A stretch of 64,000 nucleotides of DNA from DATKIY01 sp963726755 (GCA_963726755.1 CAVSDB010000003.1:744001-808000), one strand, 5' to 3'; shown: positions 25,375 through 35,164, counted from the first letter of the stretch. Translations and numbers: made by a program. The notes: generated by a model not told the origin, from the letters alone.

Positions 25375-27383
25375 TCGGCCGCCCGCGTCGGCGCGCTTCG
25401 CTTCGAACGCGAGTGATGCTGGCAGCCGCTGCGCTCGTCGCCCTGTCGTCGACGTTGATCGCTCTACCAGTGAGCGCGGAGCCACCCAAATTCGGGGACG
25501 CCCAGATCACGCTGTCGCTTACCTCGATCGATCCGGTTTCAGTGACGCCCGGTCGGACACTTCGCATCACCGGGCGCGTGACCAGCGATATCGACGTGGA
25601 GGACCTCTACGTCCGCCTTGAGGTCGGTACCAGCCCATTCATCTCGCGAAGTTCGATTGCCGAGGCAGCAAGCACCCCTCCGCTGACGACGCCGGTCGCC
25701 AACGCCTTTGACAAAGTCGGCGCCGTCCAGGGGGGATCCAACCCGCGGTTCACCATTGAGATCAATACCGACGACTTACCGTTGACTACGCCCGGCGTCT
25801 ACCCCATGCGCATCGCCGCATCCCAAGGCGAGACGGGTACAGCGGTCACCGACGTTCGATCGTTTCTTCCCTGGGTGCCCGAGGGCCTGGGTCCATCACC
25901 AACTCGGCTCCTCATGTTCTGGCCGCTGATTGACATCCCGCGTCGCAATGCCAGCGGCGAGTTTGACGTCCCGGGCTTGCGCCAAGAACTGGCGCCGCAT
26001 GGCCGCCTCACGACGCTGACTACCGCAGGGCAAGAGGCTCCGGTTTCGTGGATCATCGACCCTTCGGTGCTCGCCGACGTCGAGGCGCTGGGCGGTCCGC
26101 GTTCTCGTCGATGGCTCGCCTCGCTACCTGCTGCCGTCGGCACGAGCGATGCGGCGGTTTTGCCCTACGGAGACCCCGACCTGGCAGCGGTGACCGCCGC
26201 CGATCAAGGAAAGCTCCTCAGGCAGGGAACCCTGCGTGGCTCAAGAATCGCTGACCGCATCCTCCAACGTCCGGTTCGAACCGACCTCGGGTGGCCCGCC
26301 GACGGTGCCGCCGACTCCGAAACGATCGACAAAGCGCATCGCTCCGGATCGAACCTGCTGCTGCTCGACGAAAACACCATGCCGCTGGTAAATGAACTCC
26401 CCTACACCCCGTCAGGACGAGTCTCGCTGACTGCGCCGAACGTCGATCTGCTGCTCATGGACCCCGTCGCCAGTTCACTGATGGCTAGTCCGGCCCGTGA
26501 TACCGACGAGATTCTGCTGAGTCGTCAACGGTTCCTCGCAGAGACACTTCTTCATTCCCTTGAACTGCCTTCCGAGCCGCGTCTGCTCGTCGTGGCACCA
26601 CCACGTCGATGGGACCCCGACCCGAAGTGGGCTGACACCTTGGTGTCGGCGGTACGTCAAGCGACCTGGCTCAACCCGGTCAGTCTGGACGAGGCGATCA
26701 GGCCGAGCCCGCCGACCGTCGAGCGCACCGATCCAACTCCGACAGAGGGTTCGGACGAACGGATGCTCCCGCCCGAACTGGTTACCCGGGCAGCCGACGC
26801 CATGGCGCCCACTCGCACATTTAGCGCGATCCTGACCCGGCCCAACATCTTGTCGCGACCAATACAGGACGCCTTGCTCACTTCAGTCAGCACCGCTTGG
26901 CGTGCCGACCACCCCGCTGCGGAAACATCGCTCGACGGCACCATCGAACGGTTGACGACGCAGCGCGCCAGAGTTCGAGTGATATCGCGCGGCGGGACGT
27001 TGTCAGACGATCGCGGCGATCTTCCAGTATCGATTCGAAACCAGTTGGACCAGACCGTCGTAGTCAAACTCTCGGTGACGTCCGACGACCCCTTGCGATT
27101 ACGCGTCGAGACTCCGCCCGGCCGCGTCAGGATCAAACCGCAGGGCTTAGCGAGTGTGTCCATCTCACTTGATGCCGTCACCAGCGGTCGTCTCGGCGTG
27201 CAGGCGCAGATCCTGACTCCAGACTCGGTTCCCTATTCAGATCCAGTTCACCTGGCGGTCGACGTTCGGGCCTACGGGCAGGTCGCGCTCATCGTCTTCG
27301 GTGCCGCTGCTGCACTCATGTTGATCGCCGGTGTCATCAGAACCGTTCGAAGGTTTCGAAGGCCACGAGGAAGCGACGCGTGA
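25371..27383 (+). CDS. DUF6049 secreted, membrane-tethered protein
   Basis: The 670-residue protein has a signal sequence after an Arg-rich start (RVMLAAAALVALSSTLIALPVSA), a large extracytoplasmic region and one membrane helix near the C-terminus (VALIVFGAAAALMLIAGVI) with a short basic tail. It corresponds in position and size to the conserved protein between pcnA and murJ in other Actinobacteria (Rv3909 type). Its role is unknown but the constant linkage to murJ suggests envelope assembly. The stop overlaps the murJ GTG. The NUDIX gene usually found between pcnA and this gene is absent. Confidence 0.85.
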   Translation: MIGRPRRRASLRTRVMLAAAALVALSSTLIALPVSAEPPKFGDAQITLSLTSIDPVSVTPGRTLRITGRVTSDIDVEDLYVRLEVGTSPFISRSSIAEAASTPPLTTPVANAFDKVGAVQGGSNPRFTIEINTDDLPLTTPGVYPMRIAASQGETGTAVTDVRSFLPWVPEGLGPSPTRLLMFWPLIDIPRRNASGEFDVPGLRQELAPHGRLTTLTTAGQEAPVSWIIDPSVLADVEALGGPRSRRWLASLPAAVGTSDAAVLPYGDPDLAAVTAADQGKLLRQGTLRGSRIADRILQRPVRTDLGWPADGAADSETIDKAHRSGSNLLLLDENTMPLVNELPYTPSGRVSLTAPNVDLLLMDPVASSLMASPARDTDEILLSRQRFLAETLLHSLELPSEPRLLVVAPPRRWDPDPKWADTLVSAVRQATWLNPVSLDEAIRPSPPTVERTDPTPTEGSDERMLPPELVTRAADAMAPTRTFSAILTRPNILSRPIQDALLTSVSTAWRADHPAAETSLDGTIERLTTQRARVRVISRGGTLSDDRGDLPVSIRNQLDQTVVVKLSVTSDDPLRLRVETPPGRVRIKPQGLASVSISLDAVTSGRLGVQAQILTPDSVPYSDPVHLAVDVRAYGQVALIVFGAAAALMLIAGVIRTVRRFRRPRGSDA

Positions 27384-29011
27384 GCGAGCAGCCAATCGGC
27401 GCGCAGCGATCATTCCTGGCATCCAGTTCAGTGATGGCGACTGGAACCGTGGCTTCCCGCGTCACCGGTCTGGTCAAGAACTCGGTATTGCTGGCTGCCA
27501 TCGGCAGCGGCGTCTTTGCCGACACGTACACCGTCGCCAACATTCTGCCCACGGTTGTGTACGTGCTGCTGATCGGCGGAGCGATCAACGCGGTATTCAT
27601 CCCCCAACTCGTCCGTCACATGAAGTCGGACGACGACAAAGGTGAGGCGTACGCACAACGACTGTTCTCGGCCGTGGCGATCGTGCTGCTGGTCATTACT
27701 GTCGCCGCGGTTGTCCTAGCCCCTTGGTTGGTGCAGCTTTACGGAAAGGACTGGAATCACCGAGACCTCGAGGTCGCGACTGCGTTCGCGCGCTTTCTGC
27801 TGCCACAGATTTTCTTCTACGGACTCTTTACGATCGTCTCGCAAGTGCTTAACACTCGCGGTCGGTTCGGTGCACCAATGTTCGCGCCGATCGCCAACAA
27901 CCTCGTCATCATCGCGACCGCTTCACTCTTCCTTTACGTTTCGAACCCCGGTACGACAACACACAACGTCACCGACGGAGAGATCGCACTCCTTGGTATA
28001 GGCACGACTTTGGGCGCGGTTCTGCAAGCCGCGGTGTTGTGGCCCGCCCTGCGAGCCTGCGGTTTACGACTCCGGATCCGCTTCGACCTCAAGGGGACCG
28101 GGCTAGGCAAGGCCTGGAACTTGGCGCGCTGGACCCTGCTGCTTGTCCTGATCAATCAACTCGGCACCTTGGTAGCAATCCGACTAGCTACCGGCGTCAA
28201 CGTCACCAGTTCGGCTGACGCCGGTGCCACGGTCTACTCGAATGCGTTCACGGTGTTCATGCTCCCGCAATCGGTGGTGACGGTGTCTGTGGTGACGGCA
28301 ATCCTCCCGCACCTCAGCGAACTCGCCGCGAGTCAGAACTTCGTGGCGGTCCGCGAACGTATCGGTTGGGCGCTGCGCACGACGAACTCGCTCGTCATTC
28401 CCATGGCGACGTGCTTTGTGGTTCTCGGCGTACCCATTGCGGTGCTGCTGTTCGCCCACGGCGACTTCGCCTTGGACGCGGCCCGGACTCTTGGCCTGAC
28501 GCTGGGAGCGTTCGCCCTTGGTTTGCCCGCGTTCAGCGCCTACTACGTCGTGCTGCGTGGGTTCTATGCCCTCGAAGACACCAGAACACCGACATTCAAC
28601 GCGATCGTCCTCAACGGCGTGAACGTCGCCCTGGCCGTGCTCGCGGTGGCAGTGCTGCCGGCCGATCAAGCCATCCCCGGGCTGGGGCTGGCCTATGCAC
28701 TGGCGTACTGCGTAGCGCTCGTTCCACTGACCTGGCAGTTGCGTCGCCGCCTACATCGGCTCGATGGATCGCTGGTCGTCCGAACCCACGTTCGGGTTCT
28801 CCTCGCCTCGCTGCTCGCCGCCCTAGCCATGGCTGGTGGCGCCCTGCTTGCCCTCGCGGTCGTCGGCCCCATCGAGGGGGCTTCCGAGGCGGCCGTCGTG
28901 CTGGCCGCAGGTTTGGTGCCCGGTTTCTTGGTCTATCTAGGTGGGATCAAGCTGTTCTCGATCGACGAAGCCGCCGCGGTTGTGGGGCTGGTCCTGCGTA
29001 GAACCGCCTGA
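27380..29011 (+). CDS. murJ: Lipid II flippase MurJ
   Basis: The 543-residue protein has about fourteen membrane helices of the MviN/MurJ family. It begins QRSFLASSSVMATGTVASRVTGLVKN and shows the family segments NILPTVVYVLLIGGAINAVFIP and FARFLLPQIFFYGLFTIVSQVLNTRGRF. MurJ moves lipid-linked peptidoglycan precursors to the outer face. Unlike the mycobacterial protein it has no fused C-terminal kinase-like domain; that function lies in a separate gene at 30689. GTG 27380 overlaps the preceding stop. Confidence 0.95.
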   Translation: MSEQPIGAQRSFLASSSVMATGTVASRVTGLVKNSVLLAAIGSGVFADTYTVANILPTVVYVLLIGGAINAVFIPQLVRHMKSDDDKGEAYAQRLFSAVAIVLLVITVAAVVLAPWLVQLYGKDWNHRDLEVATAFARFLLPQIFFYGLFTIVSQVLNTRGRFGAPMFAPIANNLVIIATASLFLYVSNPGTTTHNVTDGEIALLGIGTTLGAVLQAAVLWPALRACGLRLRIRFDLKGTGLGKAWNLARWTLLLVLINQLGTLVAIRLATGVNVTSSADAGATVYSNAFTVFMLPQSVVTVSVVTAILPHLSELAASQNFVAVRERIGWALRTTNSLVIPMATCFVVLGVPIAVLLFAHGDFALDAARTLGLTLGAFALGLPAFSAYYVVLRGFYALEDTRTPTFNAIVLNGVNVALAVLAVAVLPADQAIPGLGLAYALAYCVALVPLTWQLRRRLHRLDGSLVVRTHVRVLLASLLAALAMAGGALLALAVVGPIEGASEAAVVLAAGLVPGFLVYLGGIKLFSIDEAAAVVGLVLRRTA

Positions 29012-29025
29012 GGCAGCCCGCAGCC

Positions 29026-29496
29026 TTGCCCTTCTGGCGCCTCAAGCCCAGTCCAGATACCGCCGACATCCCAACCATGGTTCCGTCCTCGACTCGGCAT
29101 GCGTCGGACTCCGGCAGCATCGTGGTGGGCTGGCTTACCCGACTGGTCCTGACCCTGGCCATCCTCGGTTTGGTCACTTTCGAGGTGCTCTCGATCGTGG
29201 TCGCCAAGGTGCAACTCCAGGACACTGGATCGACCGCGGCTCATGCTGCGCTGGATTCGTACTTAGCCAATCCAAACGCGACCTTGGCTTACGACACTGC
29301 CGCTACTTACGCGACCGCCCACGATGCCAAGATCGTGAAGAAGTCCTTCGTCATCACAGCCGATTCGGTGACGTTCGAACTTAAGGGCACGGCTCCCACG
29401 CTCCTGCTCTACCGCTGGAGCCGGACCGCCGACCTGGCCAACATCGATACGACGGTCTACGCCGAGCCATTCGAAGCCAACGGTTCTTCGCCGTGA
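29026..29496 (+). CDS. Single-pass membrane protein, unknown function
   Basis: The 156-residue protein is not recognised. One membrane helix (LTRLVLTLAILGLVTFEVLSIVVAK) follows about 35 cytoplasmic residues. The outside part of about 90 residues looks like a small alpha/beta domain. The start is uncertain: TTG 29026 gives the full frame and ATG 29077 a shorter one, neither with a good ribosome binding site. Its stop overlaps the GTG of the NlpC/P60 gene, so it is part of the murJ operon. Confidence 0.65.
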   Translation: MPFWRLKPSPDTADIPTMVPSSTRHASDSGSIVVGWLTRLVLTLAILGLVTFEVLSIVVAKVQLQDTGSTAAHAALDSYLANPNATLAYDTAATYATAHDAKIVKKSFVITADSVTFELKGTAPTLLLYRWSRTADLANIDTTVYAEPFEANGSSP

Positions 29497-30656
29497 CCTC
29501 CGTTCCGGCCACTGGGACCTCCCAGCGGCGGGGACGACGTGCTACCCCCTCTGTCATTCGCGGAATGTGCGCCGCCTCGCTTGTTCTTGGCGCGATCGGG
29601 ACGACACCGGCACTGGCGGCGGCGCGACAGGCGCCGGTCACTTCTGCCATCCCCCGCATGCAACCGGTACACACGGACACGCAGGCCGATCTGGACGCTG
29701 CCCGGTCTCATGCCCAACAACTGCGCGACCAGCTCGATCAAATCGAGGCTAAGCAGGAGTGGGCGAACGAACGGTTCGCGTACGTCCAGAGTCAGCTAGC
29801 GGGTGCAACCAACCGGTCCACCTTGGCCGAGCAACAACTTGACGCACTGGCGCAGGCAGATTCGCAGGCCAGGGCAGACGTTGGTCACCGAGTCAGTGCC
29901 ATTGAGCAGTCGGGCGGCGTGGCACCGCTCTACATCGCGGCGCTGAACAGTGGTTCGTTGTCCGATGTCGCGGCGAACATCGCGGCCTTGCAGTCGGTCA
30001 TGGCCAACGACGTTTCGGACGCTGACGAGGCAGATGTCGCGGCTAACCAAGCGGCGGCGCTTCACGAGCGCCTCGACCAGGTGGCGACCCAACACGTCCA
30101 ACTAGCCAAGCAAGCCCGTCACTTCTCCGACAAACTCAACGGTTTGGCGAAACAGCAACACCAACTCTTGAAGGCGTCGACTCGCCACGTGAGGACTCTT
30201 GCAAAACAGCTGGCGCAAGAAAGACAAGCCGAACTGGATGCCCGAACTCCCCTCGTCCCCCCGGACGTCACCGGTCACACCAGCACCGTCTACGCAAAAG
30301 CGGCTGTTGCGGCTGCACTGTCGAAGCTTGGTGCTCCCTATGTCTGGGGCGCCGAAGGTCCTAACACGTTCGATTGCAGCGGGCTTGTGCAGTGGTCATA
30401 CATGCAAGCCGGGCTGGTCCTACCGCGGTTAGCGAGCGACCAGTACTTCGCCAGTACGCCGGTGCCCTACTCGAACATCGAGCCTGGTGATCTGATCGTC
30501 TACGCCTACGACACCAGCAACGCTGACACCATTCATCACGTCACCATGTACATCGGGAACGGATTGATGGTGGAGGCTCCGCACACCGGCGCCTTCGTGC
30601 GAATCACACCGGTGTACCAGGACGGTTTGTACGGCGTTGCGCGCCCAGGGTTGTAG
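29493..30656 (+). CDS. NlpC/P60 peptidoglycan endopeptidase
   Basis: The 387-residue secreted protein has a signal peptide ending near ALAAA. A long coiled coil of Gln/Ala/Leu-rich helices (about 60-250) is followed by an NlpC/P60 domain at about 268-387. Catalytic residues are the Cys in TFDCSGLVQW, the His in HHVTMYIGNG and the His in EAPHTGAF. This is the RipA/CwlO-like layout that cuts D-Glu-mDap bonds and splits septa. GTG 29493 overlaps the preceding stop. Confidence 0.92.
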   Translation: MTSVPATGTSQRRGRRATPSVIRGMCAASLVLGAIGTTPALAAARQAPVTSAIPRMQPVHTDTQADLDAARSHAQQLRDQLDQIEAKQEWANERFAYVQSQLAGATNRSTLAEQQLDALAQADSQARADVGHRVSAIEQSGGVAPLYIAALNSGSLSDVAANIAALQSVMANDVSDADEADVAANQAAALHERLDQVATQHVQLAKQARHFSDKLNGLAKQQHQLLKASTRHVRTLAKQLAQERQAELDARTPLVPPDVTGHTSTVYAKAAVAAALSKLGAPYVWGAEGPNTFDCSGLVQWSYMQAGLVLPRLASDQYFASTPVPYSNIEPGDLIVYAYDTSNADTIHHVTMYIGNGLMVEAPHTGAFVRITPVYQDGLYGVARPGL

Positions 30657-30675
30657 ACCACGACGTCGACGGCAG

Positions 30676-30681
30676 TAGCGT
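30676..30681 (+). promoter_or_regulatory. -10 box TAGCGT, leaderless pseudokinase promoter
   Basis: TAGCGT ends 7 bases before GTG 30689. Confidence 0.5.
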
Positions 30682-30688
30682 CAACGTC

Positions 30689-32086
30689 GTGGAACGGCTC
30701 GTAAACCGATACGACCTCATCGAAGAGGTCGCAGCTGGCAAGGGACGCTCGTTGTGGCGTGGTCACGACGTCGTACTCGATCGTCCAGTTGGTCTCCTAG
30801 TCCTCGACGCTGACCATCCCCACGCCGAGGACGTTCGAGTTGCTGCCCAAGCTGCGGCCCGGGTCGAGCATCCACGCGTCCTACGAGTTGTCGACGCTGA
30901 CGTTTCAGAGGGTCGAGTCGTCGTAGTAACGCGATGGCTCGAAGGCAGTTCGCTGGCCGAACTGCTCGCCAATGGACCGCTTGAATCCGACCAGGCGCTC
31001 GCCATCGTTCGTGATGTTGCCGACGCCGTTGCGGCAGCGGCAGTAGAAGGCGTTCATCACCTCGTGCTTGATCCGCGCGATGTGTTGGTCACAGACCACG
31101 GCGTCGTTCTCGTCGGAGTTGGAGTCCGCGCTGCCCTGGAGGGTGTTCCCGCAGACAGCGACGCCGAGAACGTCGATGCCTGGCGGTTGGGTGCACTGTT
31201 GTACGCCGCGTTGACCGCGCGATGGCCCGGTCATTCGTGTGCTGGACTGGCGGCAGCGCCGACGGTGGCGGGCCGAGTCGCACGGCCGCGACAGGTACGT
31301 GCTGGCGTGCCACCCGAGGTGGACGAGATCGCGTGGCGAGCGCTGCAACCAGATGCCGACAATCCGTTGGAAACGCCCGCGCAGGTCGCCGATGCACTGA
31401 ACAAGGTGGATCTGTCGTCATCGACCCCCGCAACTGGTTCAGCGGTTCGTAACGCACCTTGGCTCGCGGTTGTCGGGGTTGGCGTCGTCTTGTTGTTTGT
31501 TATCGCGGCGCTGCTTGTCGGCTGGCAGGTTTGGCAAAACAGCACGCGTCCCGACGCCGAAGGCAGCACGCCGAGTGGACCGAACAGTGGCTCGCCCAAC
31601 GGGTCCGCTGCTCCCAGCATCACTCCCGAGGCTCCGCTCACCTTGGTATCGGCAACCGCCTTCGACCCTGCTGGTAACGGCGAAGAAAACGACTCCGATG
31701 CCGACCTGGCCATCGATGGGAACCCGGATACGTCATGGCAGACCCTGACGTACACCACGCGCGCCTTGGGTGACCTCAAACCGGGAGTTGGACTTGAGAT
31801 CCACCTCGACGGGGAACAGGCAGTAGGGGGGATCGAGCTCGACCTGGTCGGCCAGGGCACGGATTTGCAGATCTGGGCCAAGGAGCCCGGGGCGGCCGCC
31901 CCCACCAGTTCTGACCCTCTCAACGGCTATCGGAAGCTGGCCAGTGTGCCAGGGGCCGGCGACCAGTTGACCTACCGATTCGCCCCAGCCGTCCAAACCC
32001 GGTCAGTGCTGGTCTGGTTCACCGGGCTACCCGCTGAGGCCGACGGATACCGCGGCGGCGTGGCCGAAGTCCGGCTGGTGTCGTGA
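30689..32086 (+). CDS. Membrane pseudokinase with extracellular F5/8-like domain
   Basis: The 465-residue protein starts with a Ser/Thr-kinase-like domain (NRYDLIEEVAAGKGRSLWRG, about 1-230). Catalytic elements are degenerate: the VAIK lysine strand reads VGLLVLD, the HRD loop reads HLVLDPRDVLV and DFG is replaced by VGV. One helix follows (LAVVGVGVVLLFVIAALLVGWQV), then a Ser/Pro linker and an outside beta-domain with DGNPDTSWQTLTY resembling discoidin/NPCBM sugar-binding folds. Mycobacterial MviN carries a comparable pseudokinase fused to the flippase. Here it is a separate gene near murJ. Confidence 0.85.
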   Translation: MERLVNRYDLIEEVAAGKGRSLWRGHDVVLDRPVGLLVLDADHPHAEDVRVAAQAAARVEHPRVLRVVDADVSEGRVVVVTRWLEGSSLAELLANGPLESDQALAIVRDVADAVAAAAVEGVHHLVLDPRDVLVTDHGVVLVGVGVRAALEGVPADSDAENVDAWRLGALLYAALTARWPGHSCAGLAAAPTVAGRVARPRQVRAGVPPEVDEIAWRALQPDADNPLETPAQVADALNKVDLSSSTPATGSAVRNAPWLAVVGVGVVLLFVIAALLVGWQVWQNSTRPDAEGSTPSGPNSGSPNGSAAPSITPEAPLTLVSATAFDPAGNGEENDSDADLAIDGNPDTSWQTLTYTTRALGDLKPGVGLEIHLDGEQAVGGIELDLVGQGTDLQIWAKEPGAAAPTSSDPLNGYRKLASVPGAGDQLTYRFAPAVQTRSVLVWFTGLPAEADGYRGGVAEVRLVS

Positions 32087-32099
32087 TATCGGCCCCAGG

Positions 32100-32753
32100 G
32101 TGAATACGCTGCCGGTCGTGACCACCGAGCCGGTTGACGCGCGAGCTGACGCGGAACTGCTCGCCGCCCACGCAGCGGGTGACCCGCTGGCCTTCGCGGC
32201 GTTGTTCCGCCGTCACAAGGACCGTCTCTGGGCCGTGGCGCTTCGGACGATGGGCGACCCAGAAGAAGCTGCGGACGCACTGCAAGACGCCCTGCTATCA
32301 GCCCACCGCGCCGCGGCCGGGTTCCGGGGGGACGCCCAGGTCACCACTTGGCTGCATCGAGTCGTCGTAAACGCCTGCTTGGATCGACTCCGCCGCAGCA
32401 AGGCTCGACCCACCGTTCCCCTGCCTGAACATGACTCGGCGCATCCCCCGGATCGGGCGGATCCGCTCGGTCAACGTGAACTTGCCTGGGAAATTGAGCA
32501 GGCACTATTGACGTTGCCCCCAGACCAGCGGGCGGCGTTGATCCTGGTCGACGTCGAGGGCTACCCCGTCGACGAGGCGGCGCTGATGCTCGACTGTCCA
32601 GCAGGCACCGTAAAGAGCCGATGCGCTCGTGGTCGCGCCAAGCTCATTCCGCTGCTTGAGCATCTTCGGAACCCAGCGCCCCCCGATGACGTCGAATCGG
32701 GGCAACCCAGTGACACGAACCCCGCCGATGGCCCCCCAGGAGGTGACCGATGA
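32100..32753 (+). CDS. sigM: ECF RNA polymerase sigma factor SigM
   Basis: The 217-residue factor has sigma-2 with AAHAAGDPLAFAALFRRHKDRLWAVA and VTTWLHRVVVNACLDRLRR, and sigma-4 with LPPDQRAALILVDVEGYPVDEAA and CPAGTVKSRCARGRAKL. Position upstream of trxB and directly before a zinc-finger anti-sigma gene matches sigM of Streptomyces and Mycobacterium, linked to envelope and oxidative stress. Its stop overlaps the anti-sigma ATG. Confidence 0.92.
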   Translation: MNTLPVVTTEPVDARADAELLAAHAAGDPLAFAALFRRHKDRLWAVALRTMGDPEEAADALQDALLSAHRAAAGFRGDAQVTTWLHRVVVNACLDRLRRSKARPTVPLPEHDSAHPPDRADPLGQRELAWEIEQALLTLPPDQRAALILVDVEGYPVDEAALMLDCPAGTVKSRCARGRAKLIPLLEHLRNPAPPDDVESGQPSDTNPADGPPGGDR

Positions 32754-33694
32754 GCCAACATCACGACCCAGTCCACCCGGACTCGGACCACCTGACAGCT
32801 GAACTCATCGCCGACCTCGAAGAGGGTCTGCTTGATGCTGAGTCGGCCGCCCACGCCCGCCATCACCTAGAGGGCTGCGGTGTGTGTCGCGACCTTCAGG
32901 GGCAGGTCTTAGGTGTGACCTTGGCGTTGTCCCAACTGCCAGAGCTCACCATGCCGGCCGACGTCGAAGCACTGCTCATAGCAAACCTGCCTACCCCGGC
33001 AACCAAAACCATCGTGCCCATCGGCTCGGCGCCCTCGCGGCGGACCGGCGGCGGGCTCGGTCGGATCCTGGGAGTCGCGGCTTGCGCTGCAGGCGTGATG
33101 CTGGTCGGTGGCCTGGTCTACTCCACGATGAGCAACCAGAACCCTGCCACGGGCACGGAAGCAGTCACTGCGAATTCGGGACGGGCAACCACTACCCCCG
33201 AAGACATCCAATTGGCCAGTTACTCGGCCACGGTCAGCGGCACCACCTACACCCACGACACCTTGGGTCGTCAGGCCACCAAGTTGATGGGTGTTGCGGT
33301 GCCAGCAACGCCTGCTGCCACTTCGAGCGTGAGTGCTTCGCCTACCGTCAGCCCCACGGACACACCTACGTCGGGCGACAACTCCACGACCTCGTCTCCG
33401 ACACAGTCCGTGTTGGTCACCAAGTCCCTGCCAGCTCAGGTGGCCAAGCGGGTCACGTTACCCATAGTCACCGACCCAACGGTCGCGCAAGACTGCATCC
33501 AGAACTACCTCCAGGGCCAGGTCGCACCGTTGGCCATCGACCTCGGAATGTTCCAGGGGCCGTTGGGCTGGCACCCCGCGGTCATCGTGGTACTGCCGCT
33601 CGCGGACTATGCCCACCGAGCTGAGGTCTGGGTCCTCGACCCGCAGTGCAAGGACACCATCGACTACGCGACGTTCACTTTGCCTCAAGGGTGA
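32750..33694 (+). CDS. Anti-sigma-M factor, zinc-finger membrane protein
   Basis: The 314-residue protein has a cytoplasmic anti-sigma domain with the zinc-binding pattern HHLEGCGVC (H-x3-C-x2-C). A membrane helix lies at about 105-125 (ILGVAACAAGVMLVGGLVYS). The extracytoplasmic region is Thr/Ser-rich and then a folded C-terminal part. It should hold SigM inactive at the membrane until a signal triggers release. ATGA overlap with sigM ensures balanced synthesis. Confidence 0.9.
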   Translation: MSQHHDPVHPDSDHLTAELIADLEEGLLDAESAAHARHHLEGCGVCRDLQGQVLGVTLALSQLPELTMPADVEALLIANLPTPATKTIVPIGSAPSRRTGGGLGRILGVAACAAGVMLVGGLVYSTMSNQNPATGTEAVTANSGRATTTPEDIQLASYSATVSGTTYTHDTLGRQATKLMGVAVPATPAATSSVSASPTVSPTDTPTSGDNSTTSSPTQSVLVTKSLPAQVAKRVTLPIVTDPTVAQDCIQNYLQGQVAPLAIDLGMFQGPLGWHPAVIVVLPLADYAHRAEVWVLDPQCKDTIDYATFTLPQG

Positions 33695-33743
33695 CCGGCG
33701 CCACATCCATCGCCACCAGAGCTTGCGGGAATGGCAAACACCC

Positions 33744-33749
33744 TAGGAT
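33744..33749 (+). promoter_or_regulatory. -10 box TAGGAT of trxB
   Basis: TAGGAT lies about 55 bases before the trxB start, giving a short leader that contains the GAGGAG ribosome binding site. Confidence 0.45.
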
Positions 33750-33803
33750 TGGTTGAGATATCCGGGCGCGCAACGCGCTCCGCGTGTTTGCGAGGAGACC
33801 TTG

Positions 33804-34778
33804 GTGGACCCGATCCGTAACGTCATCATCATCGGCTCTGGCCCGGCCGGATACACCGCAGCGGTGTATGCATCACGTGCCAATCTGGCGCCGCTGATGT
33901 TCGAGGGCTCAGTCACCTCTGGCGGCGCGTTGATGAACACCACCGACGTCGAAAATTTCCCCGGCTTCTCCGACGGCATCATGGGTCCAGACCTCATGGA
34001 CCAGATGCGCAAGCAAGCGCTTCGGTTCGGGACCGAAATCGTGTCCGACGACGTCGTGTCGGTTGACCTCACCGGCAGCATCAAGTCAGTGACCACCGGC
34101 TCGGGGACCACCCATCAAGCGCGCGCCGTGATCTTGGCTATGGGTTCGGGCTATCGCGAACTCGGTTTGCCAAACGAGAAGCGGCTGTCCGGACATGGCG
34201 TTTCGTGGTGCGCGACCTGTGACGGGTTCTTCTTCCGAGCACAAGACATCGCGGTAGTGGGCGGCGGTGACTCGGCCCTTGAAGAGGCTACGTTCCTGAC
34301 CAAGTTCGCGAACAAGGTCACGGTGATCCACCGTCGCGACGAACTTCGCGCGAGCAAGATCATGGCGGAGCGAGCGCTGGCCAATGACAAAATTACGTTT
34401 GCCTGGAACAGCGAAGTCTCTGACGTTCTCGGTGACGACAAGCTCACCGGCGTTCGGCTGAAGGACACCAAAACTGGCGAAGAGCGCGAGCTTGCCGTGA
34501 CCGGATTGTTCGTGGCAATCGGGCACGATCCCCGCAGCGAACTCCTTCATGGACAACTCTCGCTCGACGACCAGGGCTATGTGTTGGTCAAGCAGCCAAG
34601 CACTCACACCGACCTTCCCGGCGTGTTTGCCTGCGGAGACCTCGTGGACCACACGTACCGCCAGGCGATCACCGCGGCTGGCACCGGTTGCGCCGCGGCA
34701 CTAGATGCCGAGCGTTACCTCACCGCTCTTGAAGACGCCGAACGGACTCACGACACAGTGATAGCCGCTACCGCCTGA
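33804..34778 (+). CDS. trxB: Thioredoxin-disulfide reductase
   Basis: The 324-residue flavoprotein reduces thioredoxin with NADPH. It shows the FAD loop GSGPAGYTAAVYASRA, the redox-active CATC, the NADPH loop GGGDSALEEATF with HRRDELRAS, and the terminal FAD-binding ACGDLVDHTYRQAITAAGTG. GTG 33804 is chosen over the upstream frame start at 33753 because GAGGAG lies 8 bases before it. It is followed by trxA. Confidence 0.96.
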   Translation: MDPIRNVIIIGSGPAGYTAAVYASRANLAPLMFEGSVTSGGALMNTTDVENFPGFSDGIMGPDLMDQMRKQALRFGTEIVSDDVVSVDLTGSIKSVTTGSGTTHQARAVILAMGSGYRELGLPNEKRLSGHGVSWCATCDGFFFRAQDIAVVGGGDSALEEATFLTKFANKVTVIHRRDELRASKIMAERALANDKITFAWNSEVSDVLGDDKLTGVRLKDTKTGEERELAVTGLFVAIGHDPRSELLHGQLSLDDQGYVLVKQPSTHTDLPGVFACGDLVDHTYRQAITAAGTGCAAALDAERYLTALEDAERTHDTVIAATA

Positions 34779-34837
34779 CCATCGATCAACCACAGTTTCA
34801 CTTCACGTTCAATCTCACGTTCAGTCAAGGAGAACCA

Positions 34838-35164
34838 ATGGGCCAGTCCACCATCGTCGTTACTGATGAGAGCTTCGACGCCGACGTCATCAAGGCCGAC
34901 AAGCCCGTCATCGTCGACTACTGGGCTGAGTGGTGCGGACCGTGCCGCCAGGTCGCACCCATCCTTGAGGAGATCGCTGCCGAGAACGCGGGCAAGATCG
35001 TGGTCGCAAAACTCAACGTCGATGAGAACCCTAAGGCTGCCGCAGCAGCCGGCGTGACCTCGATCCCGACACTTGCGGTCTACCAGGGCGGCCAGGTCGT
35101 TAGGACGATCATTGGCGCCAAGCCCAAGCAGGCACTGCTCGCCGATCTGGGCGACTACCTGTAA
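34838..35164 (+). CDS. trxA: Thioredoxin
   Basis: The 108-residue protein has the active site WAEWCGPCRQ, the cis-proline segment TSIPTLAVYQGG and normal length for thioredoxin 1. It supplies electrons to reductases in the cytoplasm and is reduced by the adjacent TrxB. A CAAGGAGA ribosome binding site precedes the ATG. Confidence 0.97.
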   Translation: MGQSTIVVTDESFDADVIKADKPVIVDYWAEWCGPCRQVAPILEEIAAENAGKIVVAKLNVDENPKAAAAAGVTSIPTLAVYQGGQVVRTIIGAKPKQALLADLGDYL

